NCBI RefSeq assembly: GCF_000381545.1 | Contig: NZ_KB906698.1 | Coordinates: 1 to 41,096 of the forward strand | Reading direction: 5' to 3' | Source of the DNA: Rhodonellum psychrophilum GCM71 = DSM 17998 | GTDB lineage: Bacteria; Bacteroidota; Bacteroidia; Cytophagales; Cyclobacteriaceae | Length of the DNA: 41,096 nucleotides | In this document: one piece after another, positions 26,372-33,285 of the stretch | Numbering within the stretch: the first letter of the stretch is position 1 | Layout: each line of letters starts with the position of its first letter | Notes under the pieces: model-generated | The model's input: only the letters and a program-made list of their open reading frames with translations | Database searches by the model: none | What the model was told of the DNA's origin: nothing | Program-made: the position numbers and the translations under genes

Positions 26372-26426
26372 TGCCTTCCACTTCAAAATCATACTGTAGA
26401 GCAGTTTGATTCTGAAATGGAAGGCA
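26372..26426 (-). other. 55-nt near-perfect hairpin downstream of wzc copy 1
   Basis: Arms 26372-26396 and 26402-26426 pair at 22 of 25 positions in DNA with a 5-base loop. In the minus-strand transcript two of the three mismatches become G-U pairs, leaving one A-A mismatch. It lies 116 bases past the wzc stop. There is no T-run directly after it, so a plain terminator is not clear; RNA stability, processing or a small mobile element are alternatives. Confidence 0.6.
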
Positions 26427-26541
26427 GATCCAAATTTGGTCTTTTCTTCTCTCTCTAAATTATTTGTGTTTTGCTTCGAAAGCAGTCCTTGATTTCATCA
26501 CCTAAGATTTGACCATGCGCCTTATTGATGATCAGCGCATG

Positions 26542-28983
26542 TTATCCTCTGCTACCTTTGATCTTTTTAACACTCTTTTTCCACCAGGATTTTTTCTGGA
26601 CATCATGGTATCCATAACTGTCTCCATAACCATAGCCGTAACCATATCCGTAACCATAACCCCTTTCAACATGGGCATCATTGAAGACGGCATAAACTTT
26701 TTTAACGCCTCCTTTTTCTACGAGATTGTTTAACACTGCAAAGTTTTCTCTTTCGGAATATCCTTGTCTAAAGACGAAGAAATTGACATCCGAATACTGA
26801 AACAGTTCTTTGGTCTCTGACACCAATCCAACAGGAGGACAATCCAATACCACAACGTCATATTCCTCCTTTACTTCCTTCATAATTTCTTTAAAATAAT
26901 CTTGAAGCAGCAATTCAGCTGGGTTAGGTGGAATAGGTCCAGATAAAATGACATCCAAATTTTCGAAGCCCGATGACATCACCACTTCCCTCCAGGGCTT
27001 GTTGGTGCTGAGACAGGTACTGATACCGACATCGTTGGTCAGTCCAAAACCTTCCGCAATTTTTGGTTTTCTTAAATCCAGTCCAATCAGGACAGTTTTT
27101 TTACCCATCAAAGAGTATACGGAAGCCATGTTGACCGACGCAAAGGTTTTACCTTCTCCAGACACACTGGAAGTAAACAACAGCGTGATTTTTTCCTTAT
27201 TTGCAGCGAGATAGGACATATCCGCTCTCAAACCCCTGAAGGATTCAGTTACTGAAGACCGCGGACTGTTTAAAACAGGCAAGTCATCATTGGTGGTATT
27301 TCTGCCAATCACCCCTATCAGAGGAACATTCAATCGTCTTTCCAAGTCTCTCGGATCTTCGACTTTTGTATTCAGAAAGTGTCTGAAAGATATAAATCCG
27401 ATGGGAAGGATGAAACCCAACATGAACCCGAACATGAGATTTCTCTGAGGCTTTGGCGAAATAGGTCCGCTTTTGGCTCTTGCCAAATCCAAAATCTGAT
27501 TTTTAGGCATATTTGAGGCCCTGAGAATTTCTGCTTCTGCCCTTTTCTCAAGAAGGTAGATATAGATATTTTCGTTGATTGAAAACTGTCTTTGAATCCC
27601 CAGCAATTTGCGTTCGGTTTCCGGAAGACTGTTTATCTCCCTTTCAATCATACCGATTCTCGATTTATAATCTCCCAGGATGTTGTTTGTGTTTCTTATT
27701 GCAGATCGAACATTCTCCCTAAGGGCTCTTTTTGTACTTTCGATTCTGCTTGCGATTTCCTTCAAAGCAGGGGTTTCGGCTGAATAATTGGAAGAAAGTC
27801 TGATTCGTTCGGCCTGTAGCTCACTGAGATTGATGACCAATGCATTCAACAAGGGATCCGCTGCGCCCATGATGGAAGGAGCCATCAAATCATCCACCTG
27901 ATCATTGTTCAGGTAATTTTCTAAAGTTTCATAGATACGGAGATTCATCTCCGTTTGGGATTTTTCTTTTTCCAGGTCCTGTAAACGTTCAAAAATCTGG
28001 GTACCCTCCTTGCTGAGATCAAAAATCCTGTTTTCAGATCTGTACTTTTCCAGCCGGTTTTCGAAAAAGGTCAAAGAATCGGTTATTCCACTCAACTGAT
28101 TTTGAATAAACAGGATCGTGTTTTCAGCTTCTTTGTTCTTTTCCTTAAGTTCCCTGGCCAGATACATCTCCATAAGCTTATTGAGATAATCTTCACCGAT
28201 ACCTTTTACAGGAGTCTGAATCGCCAAAGTAAGAATAGAAGATTGCTTATTGAGTGCTGAAACAGAAATCAGGTTTTGATATTGAAGCGCAAGTGACTGG
28301 GTGTCTTTTAACTGGAAAAATATCTTATCTCCATTCAATCCAGAAAAATTTTCCACTTTAAATTTGAAGTTGTCTCCTTGGATAAGTTCTCCAAATTTGA
28401 AAGTCCGATCGAATTTGACCGGGTTTTTCAAGGTGGATTTATTGAAGGGATCATTGGGGTGAAAAATAATAAACCCTTCATCTTCCACAGAGAGTGTAAA
28501 AGAATTCTGGTCAATAATTTCCAATTTAAGCTTACCCCCCACCAATTGCGCGTGTTTCCAATCGACTTCAACGAATATTGGAACACTCCCGTGCAGCTGC
28601 CTGCTGGCAAAAACACCTTCGGTAAAATACAGCACATTCAGATTCAAGTCCTCAAGTGCTTCTTCAGCCATGGAATAAGAAGTCAGAATCCCGATTTCAT
28701 TGTCAACATTGCTTTTGTTGGTAAAAAGACCTGAAGCCTCAAAGAGATCAGACCCCAGCTTCGGTTTGTCATCAATGACTATAACCGTTGATTCTACTCT
28801 GTATATCGGCGTTGAATAGCGATTGAAAAAGAAGGCTGCAACCAGACCGATCAAGACAGAAATCAATATCAATGGCCAAAATTTCAGGTATTTGAATAAC
28901 AATACTTTTATATCATTCTCGTCACCTTGATTAAATTTTAGCTCAGAACCCTGATTAGAATCTTTGTTGGGAGGATTATTCAT
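26542..28983 (-). CDS. wzc: Wzc-type chain-length regulator and tyrosine autokinase, copy 1
   Basis: This 813-residue co-polymerase and bacterial tyrosine kinase starts one base past the wza stop, so it is the natural partner of that export protein. Domains: first transmembrane segment ~33-54 (FWPLILISVLIGLVAAFFF), Wzz-type domain, coiled coils ~280-470, second transmembrane segment ~515-533 and a kinase domain with Walker A SSVSGEGKT (605-613), Walker A' VLIGLDLRKP (631-640) and Walker B VVVLDCPPVG (710-719). The tail has eight tyrosines at 776, 778, 780, 782, 784, 786, 790 and 792 in a GY run, followed by a basic end. Phosphorylation of this tail probably controls oligomer state, as in E. 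coli Wzc. The paralogue at 23082-25514 has the same order and tail. Confidence 0.94.
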   Translation of the reverse strand: MNNPPNKDSNQGSELKFNQGDENDIKVLLFKYLKFWPLILISVLIGLVAAFFFNRYSTPIYRVESTVIVIDDKPKLGSDLFEASGLFTNKSNVDNEIGILTSYSMAEEALEDLNLNVLYFTEGVFASRQLHGSVPIFVEVDWKHAQLVGGKLKLEIIDQNSFTLSVEDEGFIIFHPNDPFNKSTLKNPVKFDRTFKFGELIQGDNFKFKVENFSGLNGDKIFFQLKDTQSLALQYQNLISVSALNKQSSILTLAIQTPVKGIGEDYLNKLMEMYLARELKEKNKEAENTILFIQNQLSGITDSLTFFENRLEKYRSENRIFDLSKEGTQIFERLQDLEKEKSQTEMNLRIYETLENYLNNDQVDDLMAPSIMGAADPLLNALVINLSELQAERIRLSSNYSAETPALKEIASRIESTKRALRENVRSAIRNTNNILGDYKSRIGMIEREINSLPETERKLLGIQRQFSINENIYIYLLEKRAEAEILRASNMPKNQILDLARAKSGPISPKPQRNLMFGFMLGFILPIGFISFRHFLNTKVEDPRDLERRLNVPLIGVIGRNTTNDDLPVLNSPRSSVTESFRGLRADMSYLAANKEKITLLFTSSVSGEGKTFASVNMASVYSLMGKKTVLIGLDLRKPKIAEGFGLTNDVGISTCLSTNKPWREVVMSSGFENLDVILSGPIPPNPAELLLQDYFKEIMKEVKEEYDVVVLDCPPVGLVSETKELFQYSDVNFFVFRQGYSERENFAVLNNLVEKGGVKKVYAVFNDAHVERGYGYGYGYGYGYGDSYGYHDVQKKSWWKKSVKKIKGSRG

Positions 28984-28984
28984 A

Positions 28985-29803
28985 TTATTTGGTGAGTAAA
29001 TTTAATACTAAAGCAAAAGCAGAAATCGAAGAAACCAACAAAGCCAAGGTTTGGGTGACATTTTCCCCTGAACCAAGTTCTCTGACTCTCATGGGTTCAG
29101 CATATATCTGATCATTGGGTTGGATAAAGTAAAAAGGGCTGCTGATGATATTCCTGTCCATTAGGTTGATTCTATGCAGTTTGGTGCCTTCCGGATACTG
29201 TCTGATCAGGAGAATTTGGTCTCTATTGGCTACGGTAGTGAGGTCACCTGCTTGCGCAATGGCTTCAAAAATGGTCATTCTGTCCTGAAGAATGGTGTAT
29301 TTACCCGGTCTGCGGAACTCTCCAAGAGTAGCGAAACGAATACCGCCCAACTTAACTTTCACATACAGTTCTGTGGTCACATATTTTTTCAACTCGGTTT
29401 CCAACAAAAGACGGGTTTCATCGATGGTTAGGTTTTTCACATTGACTTCGCCAATGATCGGCAATCTGATATTGCCTTCTCTGTCCACTGAATACCCTGT
29501 CATGTAGTAGATATCTCCACCTGATTGGGCCATTTGACCCATCATTGCTCCACCACCGGCGGCACCTTGATCTTTCAGATTGAATCCACTCTTGATGAAG
29601 TCCTCAGAGGTTTTTATGTCTATGTCTATGATGTCATTGAATTGTAATCTGTACTCCGGGATTTCATAAGTCATCATTTGACCTTCGGGAATGACCTCAT
29701 TCCCATCCAAATTCTGGAGATAGATCACTTTTTTATTCGGCACACAGGAGAAACTTACCCAGATTAAAATAGGGAGAAGTAAGATTTTAGAAAATTTTCG
29801 CAT
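28985..29803 (-). CDS. wza: Polysaccharide export outer-membrane lipoprotein (Wza-like)
   Basis: This 272-residue lipoprotein is the outer-membrane/periplasmic export partner of Wzc. The signal peptide ends in a lipobox before C20 (LIWVSFSC). A polysaccharide-export domain follows (YRLQFNDIIDIDIKTSEDF; GEVNVKNLTIDETRLLLETEL), then an SLBB-type domain (GEFRRPGKYTILQDRMTIFEAIAQAGDLT). A hydrophobic segment near the C-terminus (TLALLVSSISAFALVLNLL) may act in the outer membrane. It is shorter than E. coli Wza (about 380 residues), usual for Bacteroidota. It lies 66 bp after fdtB and one base before wzc copy 1, so the export pair is one unit, possibly read through from the fdt genes. Confidence 0.92.
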   Translation of the reverse strand: MRKFSKILLLPILIWVSFSCVPNKKVIYLQNLDGNEVIPEGQMMTYEIPEYRLQFNDIIDIDIKTSEDFIKSGFNLKDQGAAGGGAMMGQMAQSGGDIYYMTGYSVDREGNIRLPIIGEVNVKNLTIDETRLLLETELKKYVTTELYVKVKLGGIRFATLGEFRRPGKYTILQDRMTIFEAIAQAGDLTTVANRDQILLIRQYPEGTKLHRINLMDRNIISSPFYFIQPNDQIYAEPMRVRELGSGENVTQTLALLVSSISAFALVLNLLTK

Positions 29804-29869
29804 AAGAAGTTATAAATGATCGTGATACAGGATAGGCACAAACTAAAATAATTGTATTTTTTTGAACTG

Positions 29870-30976
29870 TTAAACAAAGAAATTTCGGATTTCAGAAACG
29901 ACCTTATCCACCATTTCTTTTGTCATCCCTGGCCAAATAGGAATACTCAGGGAAGTGTTCGATAATTCTTCTGCAATCGGGAAATCCCCTTTCTTGTAAC
30001 CCAGATGTTCGTAGGCAGCTTGAAGATGCGGTGGCGTCGGGTAATGGATGAGCGTACCGACACCATTGGCGTTAAGGTGTTGCTGCAACGCATCACGCAT
30101 TCCCGTCCGGATGATGTATAAATGGTAAACATGTGTGGATCCTTCCAGCGTACTGGGCAAAATCAAGTCTCCTAAACCCTTCAATCCTTGGTCGTACCAG
30201 GAGGCAATCTCCTGACGCTGTTTGGTCCATTTCATAAGGTATTTCAGCTTCACCTCCAAAAATGATGCCTGCAATTCATCCAACCTCATGTTGAAACCTA
30301 TTACCTCATGTTTGTATTTGAGATTACTGCCATAATTTCTCAGCTTCATGACGTTTTCAAGATGAAATTCATCGTCCGTTGTTACTGCGCCCGCATCACC
30401 CAAGGCACCTAAATTTTTGCCAGGATAAAAACTTGTTGCATTTACATTTCCAAAACTTCCGGTAAGCTTACCCGCATAGGTGGCTCCATGTGCCTGCGCA
30501 TTGTCTTCCACAATCCACAGCTTATGATTTTGCGCGATTTCCATAATTTCGCCCATCGCACAGGCCTGACCATATAAATGGACAGGCATAATGGCTTTGG
30601 TTTTGGAAGTAATGGCCTGTTCCAATTTTGTTGGATCGATGTTGTAGGTGAGGGGATCAGGCTCCACAAAAACAGGAGTGGCACCCACATACGAAACTGC
30701 CAAGACAGTGGCAATGTAAGTATTGGAGGGTATAATCACTTCGTCACCTTCGCCAATGCCAAGTGACTTAAGACAAAGATGCAATGCATCGAGTCCATTG
30801 CTTACGCCAATGGCATATTTGACTTGGTTGAAGACGGCATAGGAAGCCTCAAAAGTTTTGAGTTTGTCTCCCATGATGTACCAATAGCCATCGTAAACTT
30901 CTTCAAAGGCTTGCAACATTTCTGAACGAATGGAGGAATGTGCTGCTTCAAAGTTTAAAAAAGGAACAACTGTCAT
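29870..30976 (-). CDS. fdtB: dTDP-3-keto-6-deoxyhexose 3-aminotransferase (FdtB-like)
   Basis: This 368-residue PLP enzyme of the DegT/DnrJ/EryC1/StrS family probably transaminates dTDP-3-keto-6-deoxy-D-galactose to dTDP-Fuc3N. The PLP lysine is K187 in SFYPGKNLGALGDAGA; other family marks are VEDNAQAHGA (157-165) and MRLDELQASFLEVKL. The ATG overlaps the stop of the second ketoisomerase gene (30973-30976). Its pairing with FdtA-type genes makes the 3-amino product more likely than a 4-amino one, but QdtB-type (gluco) chemistry cannot be excluded. The earlier enzymes RmlA/RmlB and an obvious FdtC acetyltransferase are not in the window. Confidence 0.88.
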   Translation of the reverse strand: MTVVPFLNFEAAHSSIRSEMLQAFEEVYDGYWYIMGDKLKTFEASYAVFNQVKYAIGVSNGLDALHLCLKSLGIGEGDEVIIPSNTYIATVLAVSYVGATPVFVEPDPLTYNIDPTKLEQAITSKTKAIMPVHLYGQACAMGEIMEIAQNHKLWIVEDNAQAHGATYAGKLTGSFGNVNATSFYPGKNLGALGDAGAVTTDDEFHLENVMKLRNYGSNLKYKHEVIGFNMRLDELQASFLEVKLKYLMKWTKQRQEIASWYDQGLKGLGDLILPSTLEGSTHVYHLYIIRTGMRDALQQHLNANGVGTLIHYPTPPHLQAAYEHLGYKKGDFPIAEELSNTSLSIPIWPGMTKEMVDKVVSEIRNFFV

Positions 30977-31389
30977 TTTGTTTTATATTGCTTAAATTCC
31001 TGATAATTTCTTAAGTAATCCGCTTCATCGTAAAGCGTTGAGGCCAATACCAGGCAAATAGAACCTGAAGAAAAATTATCCAACTCTCTCCATAAACCTG
31101 AAGGCATATATACGGCATTGTAAGGACGATTCAGATGAAAGGTTCTTTTGATATTCCCGTCATCCACTATCAAATCAAAACTTCCACTTGCGGCAACAAT
31201 CAGCTGCTGAAGTTCAAGGTGGGCATGTCCGCCTCTGGCTTCGCCCCCCGGCACATCGTAGAGATAGTATACCCTTTCTATATCAAAAGGCGCTTCAATG
31301 TTGTTGTTGACAGAGGTTATTCTGCCTTTTTCTGAATGATTTTGGGGCAATTGGATCAGAGAACAATCATATACTGTGGTGTTTTGCAT
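30973..31389 (-). CDS. fdtA: FdtA/WxcM-type sugar 3,4-ketoisomerase, second copy
   Basis: This 138-residue cupin isomerises dTDP-4-keto-6-deoxyglucose to the 3-keto sugar, the substrate of the aminotransferase that follows. The active-site block GGEARGGHAHLELQQLIVAASGSFDLIVDDG has both histidines (H55 and H57) of the HxH motif found in FdtA, and the ending ASTLYDEADYLRNYQEFKQY is typical. I chose the ATG at 31389, which overlaps the upstream stop as TGATG; a TTG one codon earlier is possible. The choice between galacto (FdtA) and gluco (QdtA) products cannot be settled by eye. Confidence 0.87.
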   Translation of the reverse strand: MQNTTVYDCSLIQLPQNHSEKGRITSVNNNIEAPFDIERVYYLYDVPGGEARGGHAHLELQQLIVAASGSFDLIVDDGNIKRTFHLNRPYNAVYMPSGLWRELDNFSSGSICLVLASTLYDEADYLRNYQEFKQYKTK

Positions 31390-31787
31390 CAATTTAAAAT
31401 TTGATATTGTTCAAAATTCCGGATATAATCATTTTCATCGAATTTTTCGCTGGAAACATGAAGTCCAAGTGAGTTGGTGGAGAAATTCTCCATGTGTCGC
31501 CATGTTTTTGCGGGAATTAACAGCCCATAATAAGACCTGTTCAATGATATTTTAGTCTCGTTTCCTGCCTTGTCCGTCACCACCACATCAAAACTCCCAC
31601 TGAGTGCAATGATCAACTCGTGCTGTTTAAAAAAGGCATGACCGCCTCTGATTTCACCACCGGAAACATCATAGGTCCAGAAAACTCTTTGTATCTTAAA
31701 GGGGATTTGGGCGTTATTTTCTAAAAAAGTAAGGTTCCCTCGTACGTCATTTATCTTGGGTAATTCTATCAATCTAAATTCTTTCAT
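31389..31787 (-). CDS. FdtA/WxcM-type cupin with altered active site, first copy
   Basis: This 132-residue cupin is clearly related to its downstream neighbour (FKIQRVFWTYDVSGGEIRGGHAFF). The second histidine of the HAH motif is phenylalanine (H50-A-F52), and the loop after it differs (FKQHELIIALSGSFDVVV). It may therefore be an inactive partner that forms a mixed dimer, or an isomerase with changed chemistry. The end VSSEKFDENDYIRNFEQYQ is family-like. It is the first gene after a 371-bp spacer with a probable promoter at 31924-31958, and ends in a TGATG overlap with fdtA. Tandem WxcM-like genes occur in other Bacteroidota loci. Confidence 0.8.
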   Translation of the reverse strand: MKEFRLIELPKINDVRGNLTFLENNAQIPFKIQRVFWTYDVSGGEIRGGHAFFKQHELIIALSGSFDVVVTDKAGNETKISLNRSYYGLLIPAKTWRHMENFSTNSLGLHVSSEKFDENDYIRNFEQYQILN

Positions 31788-31923
31788 ATTTAATATACTC
31801 CATTAACCATACCCAAATTCATTATCGGTTATTAGATCGCCTAATCTTTTGATTTTTTAAGCAGAATGAAACCTTGCATACCGCTTGAGTGGAAAAGCAG
31901 AGGTAAAACCCAGTATTGCAGTG

Positions 31924-31958
31924 CAAATATACGCTTAAACGCAACACCTTTACTCAAA
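31924..31958 (-). promoter_or_regulatory. Predicted Bacteroidota-type promoter for the fdt operon
   Basis: Minus-strand TATATTTG (31931-31924) matches TAnnTTTG, with TTTTG around 31955-31958 about 23 bases upstream, at the long end of the usual spacing. It would give a leader of about 130 nt before the first ketoisomerase gene. Confidence 0.4.
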
Positions 31959-32052
31959 AGATCGGTGAAGATACAATAATAAAACAAATATGTACCAATC
32001 CTTTAAGAAGTCATGGCTTATCCATTTGAACCCGGGTTATGCATTGGCAATT

Positions 32053-32125
32053 CCATTCCAAGCTGAAATTGATTCATTACCAGTCAGCTGTTTACAATTT
32101 TTGACTTCACTTAATCGCCAAAATG
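32053..32125 (+). repeat. Dispersed intergenic element, copy 4 (3'-truncated)
   Basis: It begins TCCAAGCTGAAATTGATTCAT as in copy 2, then AGCTGTTTACAA and the core TTTTTGACTTCACTTAATCG; the TCTGATTTT end is missing. It lies 34 bp past the stop of the T9SS-sorted protein gene. Confidence 0.6.
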
Positions 32126-32158
32126 CGTCTTTCTCCAATGCGTCTGATCTTCTCCCAT

Positions 32159-33262
32159 TTATTTGATCAAAATGAACACCCCGGATCTTACAATCTTTTC
32201 CCCGGTGATGGAGGTGAATTTGGCTTTATAAACATAATTCCCGTTTGGTGTAGGCAATCCATTGAGTGTGCCATCCCAACCTCTGGATTCCAGACTGTTT
32301 GTTTCAAAGATCAAGTCCCCCCAGGTATTGAAAATCATAAATTCCATTTCGGCCATTCCCCGGAATGCGGGCAAGAAATAATTGTTTTTCCCATCTTCCC
32401 TATTTGGGGTGAATGCGTTGGGAATCTTTAAGAAATAATCTGCAAATACGGTGACAATTCCGGTTATTTCGTCAAAACAACCCATGTCATTTTTCACATA
32501 TAAGGTGACCAGGTAATCTCCTTTTTCGTCGTATTGATGAACAGGATTTTCCAGAGTGCTTCTATTTCCATCTCCGAAATCCCATAACCATTCTATCGGG
32601 TCACCAACAGAGATATCCAAAAACTTAATAGGCTCTCCTAAAAATGCATCTATGTATCCTGCATCATTTTGGAAAACAATCCCATTGACTTCAATTTCGT
32701 AGTCGGCATCCATGACCTCTTCCGCAATATAAACCATGACTCTGGAGGGCAGGGTATAACATTCGGCTCCTTTAAAAGCTACCGAAACAAGGTATTCACC
32801 GGAAGCGGAGATGGGCGTCAGTTCATCTGCCCTGAGTATTTTACCCACCGGATCTTTGATGATATAATCATATTTATCTGTGTCAAACCCGATAATCTGA
32901 GCTGTAATATCCACCCTACCGGTGGGATCACAAGAAGGTGCAGGTTGATTGACACGCAATACCGGAATTGGGTCCACCAGCACCTCTACAGGATCCGAGG
33001 CATCAGACCCACATCCGTTTTTATTGATGGCAATCACTTCATAAATCCCTGCTTCTTTGACCAATAGCATCGACTGGTTTTCTGTTATGGGAACGCCGTT
33101 TCTAAACCAGGAATAGTCGTCCGCATTTGTTTCAGCATTCAATATGAGTGATTCTCCTGCGCAGATGCTGTATCTATCCAATGCATAGGCAGACCCTGCC
33201 GTTCCAAAAAGGAACAGGATAAGCGGTACAACAGGGTATATCAAACAGGACCTATTCATCAT
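32159..33262 (-). CDS. Secreted PKD protein with T9SS type B sorting domain
   Basis: This protein of about 367 residues has a Sec signal peptide (SCLIYPVVPLILFLFGTAGSAYA), an Ig/PKD-like N-terminal module beginning SICAGESLILNAE, a canonical PKD domain (EWLWDFGDGN..NPVHQYDEKGDYLVTLYV) and a C-terminal gliding-motility-associated (CHU_C, type B) sorting domain: IPNAFTPNREDGKNNYF, FMIFNTWGDLIFET, GWDGTLNGLPTPNGNYVYK. It should cross the outer membrane by T9SS. I chose the ATG pair at 33262/33259; a TTG at 33280 would add six residues before the signal peptide. It starts 23 bp past the stop of the giant repeat gene. The first module continues the domain pattern of the giant's C-terminus, which suggests an ancestral single gene that was split. 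Confidence 0.88.
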   Translation of the reverse strand: MMNRSCLIYPVVPLILFLFGTAGSAYALDRYSICAGESLILNAETNADDYSWFRNGVPITENQSMLLVKEAGIYEVIAINKNGCGSDASDPVEVLVDPIPVLRVNQPAPSCDPTGRVDITAQIIGFDTDKYDYIIKDPVGKILRADELTPISASGEYLVSVAFKGAECYTLPSRVMVYIAEEVMDADYEIEVNGIVFQNDAGYIDAFLGEPIKFLDISVGDPIEWLWDFGDGNRSTLENPVHQYDEKGDYLVTLYVKNDMGCFDEITGIVTVFADYFLKIPNAFTPNREDGKNNYFLPAFRGMAEMEFMIFNTWGDLIFETNSLESRGWDGTLNGLPTPNGNYVYKAKFTSITGEKIVRSGVFILIK

Positions 33263-33285
33263 TTTCAATAATATTTGCAAATTGC

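Larger units (their letters stand above)
25515..26541. other. 1-kb non-coding spacer between the two wzc paralogues
   Basis: No convincing gene. A 75-codon frame at 25584-25811 starts with TTG and matches nothing. Features seen: CCTTATCC/GGATAAGG inverted repeat (25582-25589, 25629-25636), a -7-like TAAATTTG (26068-26061, minus) without a partner box, a reversed copy of the dispersed element (26219-26296), a 55-nt hairpin (26372-26426), a palindrome CCAAATTTGG (26430-26439) and an inverted repeat CATGCGC/GCGCATG (26514-26541) touching the wzc copy 1 stop codon. Confidence 0.6.
31788..32158. other. Spacer with probable fdt promoter and a dispersed element
   Basis: No gene is seen. It holds the predicted promoter of the fdt-wza-wzc unit (31924-31958), a small TTGCA-G-TGCAA palindrome (31917-31927) touching the -7 box, and copy 4 of the dispersed element (32053-32125). 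A duplicated ATGCGTCT stands near 32123-32145. Confidence 0.6.
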
